Numbered from the stretch's first letter, positions 36,050 to 44,731 are shown. The stretch is DNA of 64,000 bases from JBQTKD01 sp963703165 (GCA_963703165.1 OY969798.1:2170001-2234000); one strand, 5' to 3'. Notes: generated from the letters alone by a model not told the origin. Translations and numbers: made by a program.

Positions 36050-36508
36050 ATGACTCAACGCCGACCGCCTGCGCCGGGCGCTGTCACACCGTTCGTCCCG
36101 TCGCCACGGACGCACGTAGTGGAACTCGAGAACGAACGAGCGGCGGCGTTGCTTGCCGGGCGTTCCCCGGGATTCGGTCGCCTGGCGTTCGCCGTGTTCG
36201 GTGCGGCCCACATCGAGGTGGTGAACTTCCTCGTCGAGGAGGGCGACGTGTTCTTCCGCATCGACGCGGGCGCCAAGTTCATCGCGGTGGGCCATGGAGG
36301 TCACTTCGCCTTCCAGATCGACGACATCGATCCGGTCACCCGCAGCGGGTGGACGGTGACCGCCGTCGGTCCGGTGCGCCGCGTGCACGGCCCGGAGGCC
36401 GAACGGCTGACCGAGTTGCTGTCGCCCTGGGTGGGCGGAGACAAGCGTTTCGTGATGCGGCTGACGCCGCGTCGGGTCTTCGGTCGAATGCTGGAGCAGT
36501 CCGACTGA
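36050..36508 (+). CDS. Pyridoxamine 5'-phosphate oxidase-like FMN-binding protein
   Basis: 152 residues from ATG 36050 (GGAGG five bases upstream). Split-barrel fold: GFGRLAFAVFGAAHIEVVNFLVEEGDVFFRIDAGAKF, then VAFQIDDIDPVTRSGWTVTAVGPVRRV. The DosR-regulon proteins of mycobacteria include this type, probably flavin or F420-dependent reductases. No substrate is readable. Confidence 0.85.
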   Translation: MTQRRPPAPGAVTPFVPSPRTHVVELENERAAALLAGRSPGFGRLAFAVFGAAHIEVVNFLVEEGDVFFRIDAGAKFIAVGHGGHFAFQIDDIDPVTRSGWTVTAVGPVRRVHGPEAERLTELLSPWVGGDKRFVMRLTPRRVFGRMLEQSD

Positions 36509-36546
36509 CCGGTAATTCAGCAAGGACCGGGCCGATTCCGACCGCC

Positions 36547-37008
36547 CTACAAGAACGTCGCGGTCGCCGCTCGCTCCGGGAGGCGACGCCCCGTGATCTC
36601 CTCCATGGCCACACAGATCAGTCTGGGCTCGTCCATACCGATCCATGGGCGCAGTTCGCTGCGCAGCACCTGTTCGACAGTCTCCGGGGCGTCGTCCACC
36701 GAAGCGCTGCCCAGCACCTCGATGCTCCAGCCAAGGTGCAGAGCCGGCTCCAGGCGTTCGACCTCGAGAGTGAACAGCTGCCCCGCGAGGGCCGCATCCA
36801 CTTTGCGCCCGGGTCCCGACCAGAACACGATCGCCCCGTCCGCGACGGCAATCGCCACCGGGACGATCCGCGCGCGATCGCCATCGACCCACGCCAATCG
36901 GGCAATGCCCGACTGGGCGAGCAAGGCGAGACACTCCTCGCGCGAGAGAACCTCCACCACGTCGGCCGCAGCCGGACGAACGGTCACGAGATCACGGGGC
37001 TGCGTCAT
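36547..37008 (-). CDS. Pyridoxamine 5'-phosphate oxidase-like FMN-binding protein (second copy)
   Basis: 153 residues. LSREECLALLAQSGIARLAWVDGDRARIVPVAIAVADGAIVFWSGPG followed by the flavin-binding arm (LEVERLEPALHLGWSIEVLGSA). Distant paralogue of the convergent gene at 36050. Ends VEQVLRSELRPWIGMDEPRLI. A DosR-like palindrome lies 37 bases upstream of its start. Confidence 0.85.
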   Translation of the reverse strand: MTQPRDLVTVRPAAADVVEVLSREECLALLAQSGIARLAWVDGDRARIVPVAIAVADGAIVFWSGPGRKVDAALAGQLFTLEVERLEPALHLGWSIEVLGSASVDDAPETVEQVLRSELRPWIGMDEPRLICVAMEEITGRRLPERAATATFL

Positions 37009-37044
37009 GAGTGAAGTGTCGGTCCGTGGCTGCGGGCGCGACCA

Positions 37045-37058
37045 GGGTCTGAAGTCCT
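37045..37058. promoter_or_regulatory. DosR/DevR-like palindrome 3
   Basis: GGGTCTGAAGTCCT, an imperfect copy of the same box, upstream of the leftward FMN-barrel gene starting at 37008. Confidence 0.35.
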
Positions 37059-37229
37059 GCCGACACCCCTCAGGCCCGGCTCTCCGTGCGCCGCGGCGAT
37101 GCCCGCGTTCCAGCCCGGTGCACGCCCACCGCAGGGCGGCTGGAGGTCACCGACCTCCATGCGAGCGCTGACCAGGACCCACGAGATCACGGAATTCAAG
37201 TTCCCCATGTCCCCGACCCGGGCCCACCG

Positions 37230-38420
37230 TCACAGCGCCCCGTCGGGGTCCAGCCCGTGCAGGGGGAACACGGCCTTGCGGGTTTCCTCGACGGCGCGGT
37301 CGAGCGGGTCGTGCGGATCGCCATGTCCGGCCTGCCAGGGCGACCAGGTCACCGGGATACCGCTGTCTCCGAGGCGATCGGGCGACGCCTTGCCGGTGAC
37401 GGCCGTGGACTGGTCACGCCAGGCGGCCGGGAGCTCACTGTCCAGGGGCAGCGGATCTCCGCTGCAGACAGCGAGGAGTTGCGTCCAAGCCCGCGGAACT
37501 GCCGACCCGAGGTCGTAACCGCCACCGCCGAGCACGACCCAACGTCCGTCGCAGAGTTCGTGGGCCAATTCATGCATGATCCGGTAGGCGACGGTGAACC
37601 CCTCGACCGTCAATTCGAGTTCGCTGAGCGGATCGCGGCGATGGGCATCGCACCCGCACTGAGTCACGATCACGTCCGGCGCGAAACTGCGCAGCACCGG
37701 AACGACCGCGCTCAACGCGCGCAACCAACCGGCGTCGCCCGTGCCTGGCGGCAGCGCGACGTTGACCGCCCTGCCCTCCGCGCCCGGCGCACCGACGTCG
37801 GTCGCGGCCCCCGTACCGGGAAACAGGCTGCGGCCGTCCTGGTGCAGGGAGACGGTGAGCACCCGCGGGTCGGCGGCGAAGATCGCCTCGACCCCGTCGC
37901 CATGGTGGGCGTCGAGGTCTACGTAGGCCACCCGGGCGCACCCCGCGCGCAGCAGGTCGGAGATGCCGATGGCGGCGTCGTTGTAGACGCAGAAACCGCT
38001 GGCGTAGGCGGGCATCGCGTGATGCAGGCCGCCCGCGAGATTGATCGCATGGACGAACTCGCCGGACCACACCGCGGTGCACGCGGCCAGGGTCGCGCCG
38101 GCCACGCCCGCGGCTGCCTCGTGCAAACCGGGCACCACGGGGGTGTCCTCGGTGCCGAGCCCGAAGAGGCCGAGAACGTTCGGGGGCATCCGGTCGGCTG
38201 CGCGCGCCACCGCGATGTAGGCGTCGCTGTGAACGAGTTCGATCTCGTCGTCGCGGGCCGATGCAGCATCGCGGCGGTGCCACTGCGGGCGGTCCAGCAG
38301 GCCGAGGCCTGCGGCGAGTCCGGTGGTGAGTTGGCCGCGGATGGCCCGCATGGGGTGTCCGTCGCCGAGATCGTAGGCCGCCGCCGCGGGCGAACCGACG
38401 AGGAGCACGGAACCGCTCAT
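37230..38420 (-). CDS. acuC: Acetoin utilization protein AcuC / histone deacetylase family
   Basis: 396 residues from ATG 38420. HDAC-fold zinc deacetylase: GGLHHAMPAYASGFCVYND (active-site His pair), VAYVDLDAHHGDGVEAIFAADPRVLTVSLHQDG (zinc-binding DLDAHHGDG), TQCGCDAHRRDPLSELELT, VLGGGGYD. In Bacillus AcuC deacetylates acetyl-CoA synthetase; the role here may be general lysine deacylation. Its ATG overlaps the stop of a 23-residue ORF that in turn overlaps a zinc-ribbon gene. Confidence 0.93.
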   Translation of the reverse strand: MSGSVLLVGSPAAAAYDLGDGHPMRAIRGQLTTGLAAGLGLLDRPQWHRRDAASARDDEIELVHSDAYIAVARAADRMPPNVLGLFGLGTEDTPVVPGLHEAAAGVAGATLAACTAVWSGEFVHAINLAGGLHHAMPAYASGFCVYNDAAIGISDLLRAGCARVAYVDLDAHHGDGVEAIFAADPRVLTVSLHQDGRSLFPGTGAATDVGAPGAEGRAVNVALPPGTGDAGWLRALSAVVPVLRSFAPDVIVTQCGCDAHRRDPLSELELTVEGFTVAYRIMHELAHELCDGRWVVLGGGGYDLGSAVPRAWTQLLAVCSGDPLPLDSELPAAWRDQSTAVTGKASPDRLGDSGIPVTWSPWQAGHGDPHDPLDRAVEETRKAVFPLHGLDPDGAL

Positions 38421-38488
38421 CTGAAAGTCCCGCGCAGGAAGGGATTCGGTGCCGACCGAACCAGCGTGGGTGCGGGATGCATGGTCAT
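38417..38488 (-). CDS. 23-residue coupled mini-ORF
   Basis: MTMHPAPTLVRSAPNPFLRG... starts at ATG 38488, overlapping the zinc-ribbon stop (ATGA), and its TGA overlaps the acuC ATG (ATGA). The double coupling suggests it is translated, perhaps only as a bridge that delivers ribosomes to acuC. No function is recognised. Confidence 0.4.
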   Translation of the reverse strand: MTMHPAPTLVRSAPNPFLRGTFR

Positions 38489-38721
38489 ACCGCGTACTCC
38501 GCCTCGGGCAGGATCGCCCGTTCGCTGCACGTGGGGCACGAGGCAAACAACAACACGGCGCGTCGTGCCATGGCCCAGTAGACGAACGCCTCGCCGGGGA
38601 TCGAGCCCTCGCAGTGCAGGCACCGCACCGCCGGTGCGTCCTGCCGGGAACGGATGGCCGGCGGCTGCGACTGCGTGAACGCGCGGAGCGCCTGGTGGAA
38701 CTTCTGTTCCTCGCTGGTCAT
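38485..38721 (-). CDS. Small zinc-ribbon protein
   Basis: 78 residues with two CxxC knuckles: Cys34/Cys37 (CLHCEG) and Cys62/Cys65 (CPTCSE), enough for one zinc site. First gene of the zinc-ribbon - mini-ORF - acuC set. Start ATG 38721 lies downstream of an AGGAACCGAGGAG stretch. Confidence 0.78.
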   Translation of the reverse strand: MTSEEQKFHQALRAFTQSQPPAIRSRQDAPAVRCLHCEGSIPGEAFVYWAMARRAVLLFASCPTCSERAILPEAEYAV

Positions 38722-39281
38722 CGGACTCCTCGGTTCCTTCTGCGGTGGTGGACCGGCCCGCGGTCGACGCGGCCCGACGAGCAGGACCGCCGCGCCAGCG
38801 GGGGAACCCGGCGGGCCGGGCGGTGCGACGGTCCTGCGTCCCTGCCGGGCTGGGAGGCCTCGTCTGCTGCGGGCCCCAGCTCAGGGGCGGGGTGTGACCT
38901 CGCTGTTGCTGGTCAGGACATGGGAGCGATCTCTTGAACGACCGCCTTCGTCAGGTCTGCGTCGGTTCGTTCGATGAAGGTCATGTCCTCATGGTGCGCG
39001 CCGATTCCCCATGCGGACAGGGCACAAAGTCACGCGGTGCGGCGCCCGTCGCCGCCCTCCGGGTTTCGGCGAGTCGGAGCAGAGCACCATCGAACGACCC
39101 TGGATCAAGGACACCGAGAACTGCTCGAACCTGACGCTGCATCACTTATTGAACCTTGTTGCGATGAGAGGATCGGCGTACGGTTCAAGCACGGCTCCAC
39201 ACCGGGGCCACGAGGAGGCGACGCGCCTATGGTCAACGACTCGCCCCCCACTTCGGGGATGCACCTGTAGTCCCTGCACGA
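38722..39281. other. Gap without recognised genes
   Basis: 560 bases between the zinc-ribbon gene and the 39282 sortase. Several short open frames exist but have arginine/proline-rich out-of-frame composition and no ribosome sites. It should contain the promoters of both flanking genes. A missing N-terminal segment of the sortase could also lie here. Confidence 0.5.
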
Positions 39282-39890
39282 GTGGAACGCACTGCACCCG
39301 CCGGACGAACCGCGCATGACCGAGCGGCGTCGTCCGGCCGTACAGCGGCGCCTGCAGTCAAGACCCAACCCCGCCCGGCGCCCACCTCCGCCCCCCTGCG
39401 AGCCTCGACCCCGGGGCGTTGCGACACCGTCGACCGAGCTTTTCTGCCGACGTCGGTCAGCATTCCTGGCCTCACCGGCACGATCTCTGTGGTTGCCCTC
39501 CCGCGGGATGTCCGGGACGTCCCCGGAGTTCCGGCACTGAGCACCACGGGCAAGACCCAGTTGGCCTTCGACCTCGGCAACCAGATCCGTCCCGGCGGCA
39601 CCCAGGGCAACGCACTGTTGAACGCGCACACCTGGCCCGATGGCAGCGCCCTCGGCAACACACTGCTCGCCGGGCTGCACGAAAGCGATCGGATCATCGT
39701 CAGGGGCGCGCTCGGGCAGCTCTGTTACAGGGTGACCGACCGCGTCGAGGTACCCGCCCGGGCAGCGAATGCCCGCTATTACGCCGAAACCGGACGACCA
39801 CAGATCGCCATCGTCGTCTGTTCGGGAGAGCGGCTCGGACCTGGCGTCTGGACCGAACGCACCCTGTGGTTCGCGTCACCCGTCACATGA
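39282..39890 (+). CDS. Sortase family protein lacking a visible anchor (paralogue B)
   Basis: 202 residues from GTG 39282. Domain closely parallels the protein at 32522: DRAFLPTSVSIPGL, DVPGVPALSTTGKTQLAFDLG, His116 in NAHTWPDGSALGN, Cys180 in IAIVVCSGERLG, Arg193 in ERTLWFASP. Unlike the paralogue there is no membrane helix in front. The frame upstream is open but hydrophilic (RRRRAYGQRLAPHFG). Either the start is wrong, an upstream shift hides the anchor, or the enzyme is soluble. Confidence 0.75.
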   Translation: MERTAPAGRTAHDRAASSGRTAAPAVKTQPRPAPTSAPLRASTPGRCDTVDRAFLPTSVSIPGLTGTISVVALPRDVRDVPGVPALSTTGKTQLAFDLGNQIRPGGTQGNALLNAHTWPDGSALGNTLLAGLHESDRIIVRGALGQLCYRVTDRVEVPARAANARYYAETGRPQIAIVVCSGERLGPGVWTERTLWFASPVT

Positions 39891-39976
39891 AGCACGAATC
39901 TGACCTCATGTCAGTAACGATGATTGACTCACCGACGCTCCGGACCTCGGCGTCTCCGACTTCACGGAGGTTCGCC

Positions 39977-40273
39977 ATGACCGATCAAGCGCGACTTCGA
40001 TCCATCGACGCAGCGATGGGCGCAGCACCGCCGTCGGTGCTGTTCCAGCAACTCAGTTCCGACTACCCCGAACTCCCCCGCCGGGTCGTCGGCGAGGTCC
40101 TCAGCCGGGTCTACGGGGTGGCCTGGGATCCCGCGCGTGGGCCCGAAGGACTCCCGCTCCCGGCCACTGCGGCGCGGACGCTGTTGGACGCGATGCGCGT
40201 CCGCAGGGACGAAGCCGCCCGTCGGATCGGCGCGCAGCGGCGTGGGCCCCGGCCGGGCCTCAGCGCAGGGTGA
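39977..40273 (+). CDS. Small helical protein of unknown function
   Basis: 98 residues from ATG 39977 (CACGGAGG upstream). Predicted helical: MTDQARLRSIDAAMGAAPPS, LFQQLSSDYPELPRRVVGEVLSRVYG, then RTLLDAMRVRRDEAARRIG. No known domain recognised. Its last 14 bases overlap the convergent SDR gene. Confidence 0.6.
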   Translation: MTDQARLRSIDAAMGAAPPSVLFQQLSSDYPELPRRVVGEVLSRVYGVAWDPARGPEGLPLPATAARTLLDAMRVRRDEAARRIGAQRRGPRPGLSAG

Positions 40274-41003
40274 GCCCACCGTCGGCCAGCAGCATCTGGC
40301 CGGTGATGTAGGACGCCATCGGCGAGACCAGGAAGGTCGCCACGTCGCCCATCTCCTCCGGGGTGCCCCACCGACGCAGCGGAATCCTGCGCAGGGATTC
40401 CTCGTAGATCTCCGGGTTGTCGCGGCTCAGCGCGGTCATCTTGGTCGCGACGAAGCCAGGCGCCAAACCGTTGACTCGGATCCCGTCGCGGGCCCAGGCG
40501 CAGGCGAGCGACTTCACCAGGGTGAGCAGGGCGCCCTTGCTCGCGCTGTAGGCCGGTTGGCCGGGCGTCGCGGTGAAGCTCGCCACCGAGCCGATCAGCA
40601 GGACCGTGCCGCCGCAGGTCGCCAGCGTCGGATGGAACGCGGTCGCGCAGGACATCGCCCCGGTGAGGTTGACGTCGAGGACGCGACGGAAGGTCTCCAT
40701 GTCGTACTCGGCGCGGCCGTAGGCGACGGTGCCGCCGCTGTAGACGAGGATCTGCGCCGCCGGGAGGGACTCGGCCAGTGCCGTGACGGCGGCGTCGTCG
40801 GTGGCGTCGAGTCGGTGGAAGCTCAGTCCGGTCAGGTCCTCGTCGTAGTCGCCGGCGGCGGCCCGGGTCCCCGTGACCTGAACGTCTGCACCGTGCGCGT
40901 GCAGCCGCCGGGCGATGCCCAGCCCGATGCCGCTGGACCCGCCGACCACCACGGCCGTCCGTCCGGTCAGCCCGAACGGATCGAACGTCGAGTTCTCGGT
41001 CAT
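40260..41003 (-). CDS. Short-chain dehydrogenase/reductase
   Basis: 247 residues. NAD(P) motif GGSSGIGLGIARRL, NNAG-equivalent VYSGGTVAYG (variant), catalytic Ser in LLIGSVASF, YSASKGA (YxxxK), and C-terminal ITGQMLLADGGLTLR. Complete classical SDR, likely a 3-oxoacyl or hydroxyacyl reductase type. 80 bases before it on the same strand is a DUF302 lipoprotein. Confidence 0.92.
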   Translation of the reverse strand: MTENSTFDPFGLTGRTAVVVGGSSGIGLGIARRLHAHGADVQVTGTRAAAGDYDEDLTGLSFHRLDATDDAAVTALAESLPAAQILVYSGGTVAYGRAEYDMETFRRVLDVNLTGAMSCATAFHPTLATCGGTVLLIGSVASFTATPGQPAYSASKGALLTLVKSLACAWARDGIRVNGLAPGFVATKMTALSRDNPEIYEESLRRIPLRRWGTPEEMGDVATFLVSPMASYITGQMLLADGGLTLR

Positions 41004-41071
41004 GCCGCCTCCCTCAGGTCGCCCTGCGCATCCTTGCGCAGAGCCCCGGAGCAGCGAACGGCACTTCTCTG

Positions 41072-41094
41072 CTGACGGGCAGTCAGCCCGTCAG
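41072..41094. repeat. GTCAGCCCG-type hairpin at the DUF302 stop
   Basis: CTGACGGGC (41072-41080) and GCCCGTCAG (41086-41094) pair perfectly around AGTCA, overlapping the TGA of the leftward DUF302 gene. The right arm contains GTCAGCCCG, the core shared with the palindromes near 46.3 and 62.3 kb. Probable terminator. Confidence 0.5.
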
Positions 41095-41739
41095 TTCCGT
41101 GGGGACCGGGAACTTGAGGTGCTCGAGCAGCTTCACGAGAGTCGCGTCCAACGTGCGGCCGGTGGCGGCGATGTGGGCGTCGTCGAAGCTGCCGAACAGG
41201 TCGCTGGGTCGGTCGATGGTGAAGTGGGCGGCCCCGGCGTCGTCGGTGAAGATTGCCGTCCGCAGCGGCGCGTAGAGCATGACCCCGGCGTCGTAGGCGT
41301 ACATCTTCTCCGCGATCAGCGGGTTGCCCATGAGGTAGGTCTTGGCCTTGGCCTTGTGTCCTGCCGCGGTCATGAACGGGGTCGCGTCCAGGCTGGAGAA
41401 CAGGAACATCGAGACCGGCGAGGCCTTCGCGAGCAGCGCCTTCACCTCGGCGAAGGGCTTCGCCTTGAGCGTGGCCACCATCTTCTCCATCGGCAGCGGC
41501 GGCACGGTCTTCTCGAAGCGGCTGACCATCGTGGCGAAGGACAGTCCCGGGCTGCTGGTCAGGCGGGTGACGGTGTGCGCGCTCCCCGGGGGACCACCGC
41601 TCGGGGTCGGCGTGGCCGCGACGGCTTGCGCGGCGCTGTCGGTGCCGCATCCGGCGAGGCCGGCGACCCCGGCGGCGGCGAGCAGGCCGCCGCGAAGGGC
41701 GGTCCGGCGGCTGAGGGCAGGTGCGATGGACGAGGGCAT
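41083..41739 (-). CDS. DUF302 domain protein with Tat/lipoprotein leader
   Basis: 218 residues from ATG 41739 (GGAGGTCCCGG upstream). Leader SRRTALRGGLLAAAGVAGLAGC has twin arginines followed by a lipobox, so it is a Tat lipoprotein. The DUF302 domain is seen in SSPGLSFATMVSRFEKTV ... YLMGNPLIAEKMYAYDAGVMLYAPLRTAIF. Function unknown; the fold may bind small ligands. Confidence 0.82.
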   Translation of the reverse strand: MPSSIAPALSRRTALRGGLLAAAGVAGLAGCGTDSAAQAVAATPTPSGGPPGSAHTVTRLTSSPGLSFATMVSRFEKTVPPLPMEKMVATLKAKPFAEVKALLAKASPVSMFLFSSLDATPFMTAAGHKAKAKTYLMGNPLIAEKMYAYDAGVMLYAPLRTAIFTDDAGAAHFTIDRPSDLFGSFDDAHIAATGRTLDATLVKLLEHLKFPVPTELTG

Positions 41740-41876
41740 CCGGGACCTCCGGCGGATACGACGGCAACGGGCCAGGCCCACTCTTATGCGCGCCTGCATA
41801 TCCGTGGCGACGGCGGCGGAACGATCACGTCAACTTCGTTGCACGCCGACCGCGGGCTCTTGTTGGAACGCCGGGC

Positions 41877-42461
41877 TCACTCGGCCGACGGGTCCCGCCC
41901 GCGCATGTCCCAGAGCCGTCCGCCCGTCTGCGGCAGGTCACCGTCGGCGATGGCCACGTAGAGCAGTCGCACGAGCTCCAGGGTCGCGGGCGGGTAACCC
42001 AACTCGTGCGAACAGAGTTCGTCGAAGGTGAGCATCGCCAGTTCGGAGGCTTCGGCGCTGGGCCGGAAGTCGTGGCTCGGCAACGGTGCGGCCAGCGCGA
42101 TGTAGATCTCGTCGAGGTCCGGCAACGACAGGGAGCCGTAGAGGAGCAAGTCCTCCGGCGCGACCTTCAGATGCGTCTCCTCCAGCACTTCGCGGCAGGC
42201 CGCCTCGCGGAGCGTCTCGCCACACTCGACGAATCCGGCCGGCAGCGCCCAGGCCCCCGCGTAGGGCGCGAGGGCGCGCCGCACGAACAGGATCCGGTCG
42301 CCCTCATGGAGTGCGCCGGCGACCACGACCTTCGGGTTGTCGTACTCGATCGCGCCGCAGGAGGAGCACGTCGCCCGCGGCCGGTTGTCCCCCTCGGGGG
42401 TCGCCCAGCCGGTCTGCGCGCCGCAGCGCCGGCAGTACCGGACGTGCTCGGCTGCGGTCAT
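41877..42461 (-). CDS. NUDIX hydrolase with N-terminal zinc ribbon (NudC-like)
   Basis: 194 residues from ATG 42461. Zinc ribbon CRRCG ... CSSCG at the start, then the Nudix box in GFVECGETLREAACREVLEE (GX5EX7REUXEEXGU fits with ETHL at the end). NudC-type enzymes hydrolyse NAD(H) or remove NAD caps; the shorter length leaves other nucleoside diphosphate substrates possible. Confidence 0.9.
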   Translation of the reverse strand: MTAAEHVRYCRRCGAQTGWATPEGDNRPRATCSSCGAIEYDNPKVVVAGALHEGDRILFVRRALAPYAGAWALPAGFVECGETLREAACREVLEETHLKVAPEDLLLYGSLSLPDLDEIYIALAAPLPSHDFRPSAEASELAMLTFDELCSHELGYPPATLELVRLLYVAIADGDLPQTGGRLWDMRGRDPSAE

Positions 42462-42596
42462 GCGCTCAGGCAATCAGCAGCGCCGCCGCACGGCAAGACA
42501 TCCGCGCCAAGGTCGGTACCTGGCACCACCGGCGTTGGGGTTTCTACGACCCCGTGACCTGTCGCGTGCGCCGCCGGGGCGCGTAGCGTCCGGCGC

Positions 42597-42977
42597 ATGA
42601 CTTCCGAAGCGACCGAGCACCGCGTCAACTGCGTGCGGGTCTTCACCGACGGCGGTGGCGTCACGCGGTTCGCGGACATCACGATCGACCTCGCCCCCGC
42701 GGTCTTCGCCCCGCCCGCACCGCCGTTGGCGGTGTCCGAGGCGGTCGGTGCCTCCGCTGTCCTGTTCGCGCATTTCCCTGCCGGCTGGCAGGACGCCGCG
42801 CACCCCGCGCCCGCCCGGCAGTACGTCATGGTGCTGTCCGGGGAGTTCGACGGCACGGCGGGCGATCAGACGCGGCGGATGCGCGCCGGAGACATCGCCT
42901 TGATGGAGGACACCGGCGGGCCCGGCCACGGCATGGTGGCCCTCACCGATGTCCTGCTGGCCATCGTCCGCCTCTGA
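42597..42977 (+). CDS. Cupin-fold protein
   Basis: 126 residues. Central segment AHPAPARQYVMVLSGEFDGTAGDQTRRMRAGDIALMEDTGGPGHGMVAL is a single cupin barrel with a partially conserved metal site (His and Glu in the two motifs). Possible sugar or small-ligand binding. Opposite and adjacent to the second phosphodiester glycosidase. Confidence 0.75.
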   Translation: MTSEATEHRVNCVRVFTDGGGVTRFADITIDLAPAVFAPPAPPLAVSEAVGASAVLFAHFPAGWQDAAHPAPARQYVMVLSGEFDGTAGDQTRRMRAGDIALMEDTGGPGHGMVALTDVLLAIVRL

Positions 42978-42989
42978 ACTGACGTGGCG

Positions 42990-44363
42990 TCAGCGGTCCC
43001 GGAGCCAGACCAGGGCGTCGGAGACCGCCCGCTCCCGACGGCCCGAGACCTTGTTGGCGAGCTTGCCGCGGATCGCCATCGTGGTCGAACCGCCGCCGTC
43101 GAGGTTGACGGCGTCCCGCATGCCGAGGGCCCGCGCGATCTTGCCGGCTTCGCGCAACGTCACGCCGATGCTGCGGTTGGACCGGCCGTCGACGGTGGCG
43201 AACACGATCTTGCCGTCCCACATGGTGCCCGCGATCGTGCGCGGGTGGCGGGAGAAGAAGTCGTCGGGCCGCCGGTACGGAGCGATGATCCGGCCCTCGT
43301 CGAGGAGCTGGAAGCGCCCGGTCACCGCAGAGGTGGTGCGGGTGAGCTCGACCTTCTTGCCCTTCGAGTCACGCAGGGTGTTCTCGATCCGGGTGCAGCC
43401 GTCCTTCACCAAGGCGCGCAGGATCCGGGCGGTCGTGCCGGTCGCCTGGATCGAGGACTGGCCGCGGCTCAGGCGCAGGCCGCGGTGCTTCTGCACGCGC
43501 ACGGCGCAGCCCTTGCGGTCGAGCAGGACCTCGGTGCCCACGCCACCGGGGGTGTACTTGCCGTACCGCGTGGTGAACATCGCCACCTGACCGCGCGAGG
43601 TGCACCGGGCCTGGGCCCAGGTCGTGCCGCAGGCCAGCGGCACGCGCGGGACGGCGTTGACCTTGGTCAGCTTCAACGTGCGACCGTCCGTGCCCACCAG
43701 TCGGCCCGACCACTGCAGCTTCGCGATGCGCAGTCGGTTGCTCTTGGAGTCGACGAGCAGCGTGACCTCACGCTTCATGCCCGTGGTGTCGCTGAGGACT
43801 CTTCCCGCGGCAGCGGTCAGCCCGACCGGCTTACCCGGGGTGCGGGTGCCGATCGCGAAGTACGAGGCGTTGACCCCGGCGAGGGCGCCGATCCTGCGGG
43901 TGAGTTCGGTGACCGGCGTCGTGCGGGCCACGCTCGGACCGGAGGCGGTCGCCAGGCGGCCGTCGGCCACTGTGGGGTCGATGGTGAGGACGCGCACCAC
44001 CCAGGGGCCGACCTCGTTCTTCGCGCCCTTGGCCGACGTCTGACCGCGCCGGATGACGGTGAGGGTCACGCCCTTCGCGATCCTGCGTACCGTGCGCGAT
44101 TCCTTCAGGTCCTTCGATCCCAACGGCAACCGCTCTGCCACGCCGTTGTGGCGCGGCGCCGCAGCCGAGCGCTTCGGCGCTGCGGCGGGAGTCTTCGCGG
44201 CGGGCTCCGCCAATCCGAGTTCGGCCAGCAGGGCGGAGACACCGGCCTCGCCGACGGAAGGCTCCGGAGCGGAGCCCCGCGCGGGGGACGGCGTCGAGAA
44301 GCCTGTCGCGGCAAGGGAAATGGCGAAGAGCGCGACGGCTACCGGTCGGTGGTGGGAAGGCAC
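42990..44363 (-). CDS. Secreted phosphodiester glycosidase family protein (paralogue 2)
   Basis: 457 residues from GTG 44363 (GAGGA upstream). Signal peptide VAVALFAISLAATGFSTPSPARG, linker, then the same domain as 25223-26629: LAGVNASYFAIGTRTPGKPVGL, RTIAGTMWDGKIVFATVDGR, DAVNLDGGGSTTMAIRGKLANKVSGRR. The two proteins align over nearly their full length and both end SDALVW. Predicted to cleave sugar phosphodiesters at the cell surface. Confidence 0.9.
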   Translation of the reverse strand: MPSHHRPVAVALFAISLAATGFSTPSPARGSAPEPSVGEAGVSALLAELGLAEPAAKTPAAAPKRSAAAPRHNGVAERLPLGSKDLKESRTVRRIAKGVTLTVIRRGQTSAKGAKNEVGPWVVRVLTIDPTVADGRLATASGPSVARTTPVTELTRRIGALAGVNASYFAIGTRTPGKPVGLTAAAGRVLSDTTGMKREVTLLVDSKSNRLRIAKLQWSGRLVGTDGRTLKLTKVNAVPRVPLACGTTWAQARCTSRGQVAMFTTRYGKYTPGGVGTEVLLDRKGCAVRVQKHRGLRLSRGQSSIQATGTTARILRALVKDGCTRIENTLRDSKGKKVELTRTTSAVTGRFQLLDEGRIIAPYRRPDDFFSRHPRTIAGTMWDGKIVFATVDGRSNRSIGVTLREAGKIARALGMRDAVNLDGGGSTTMAIRGKLANKVSGRRERAVSDALVWLRDR

Positions 44364-44670
44364 GGGGCAGATCCTCGAAGGTCCGCGCCTGCCCAAACGG
44401 CGTAAAGACAGATCATGAACTTCCTTGGGGAAGAAGCACACCTTGGTCGGGGACGAGCGAGGCAATCTGGACAGCCGGGCATGACGTCTGTGTCGTGGCG
44501 CATATGACGATCCCCGTAGGCGTCGTGGGAATCCGCCGGGGTGGACACGCCGAAAATGTCAGCGTCCAGGGTGGATCGCGGTTCGCCACGATGGTGACGA
44601 AGCATCAGTTCTCAGACCGAGCACCGTTCGGTCGGTCGCGTACGGGCCCTCCGACCGCCGGGGCCGCCGA

Positions 44671-44708
44671 CCCGACGTAGGGTTGCCTCGATCGCCCCCT
44701 ACGTCGGG
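44671..44708. promoter_or_regulatory. 12-base-arm hairpin upstream of the Cys/Lys-rich mini-gene
   Basis: CCCGACGTAGGG (44671-44682) and CCCTACGTCGGG (44697-44708) are perfectly complementary around 14 bases. The right arm ends 24 bases before the GTG of the 44732 gene. It could be a terminator for an upstream transcript or a 5'-leader structure for the mini-gene. The rest of 44364-44670 shows nothing recognisable. Confidence 0.6.
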
Positions 44709-44731
44709 GAACCGACGTCAGGAGCGAACCG

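Noticed and set aside
38934..39270. Short frames in the 38.7-39.3 kb gap
   Set aside because: No ribosome sites, no domain similarity, composition like non-coding sequence.
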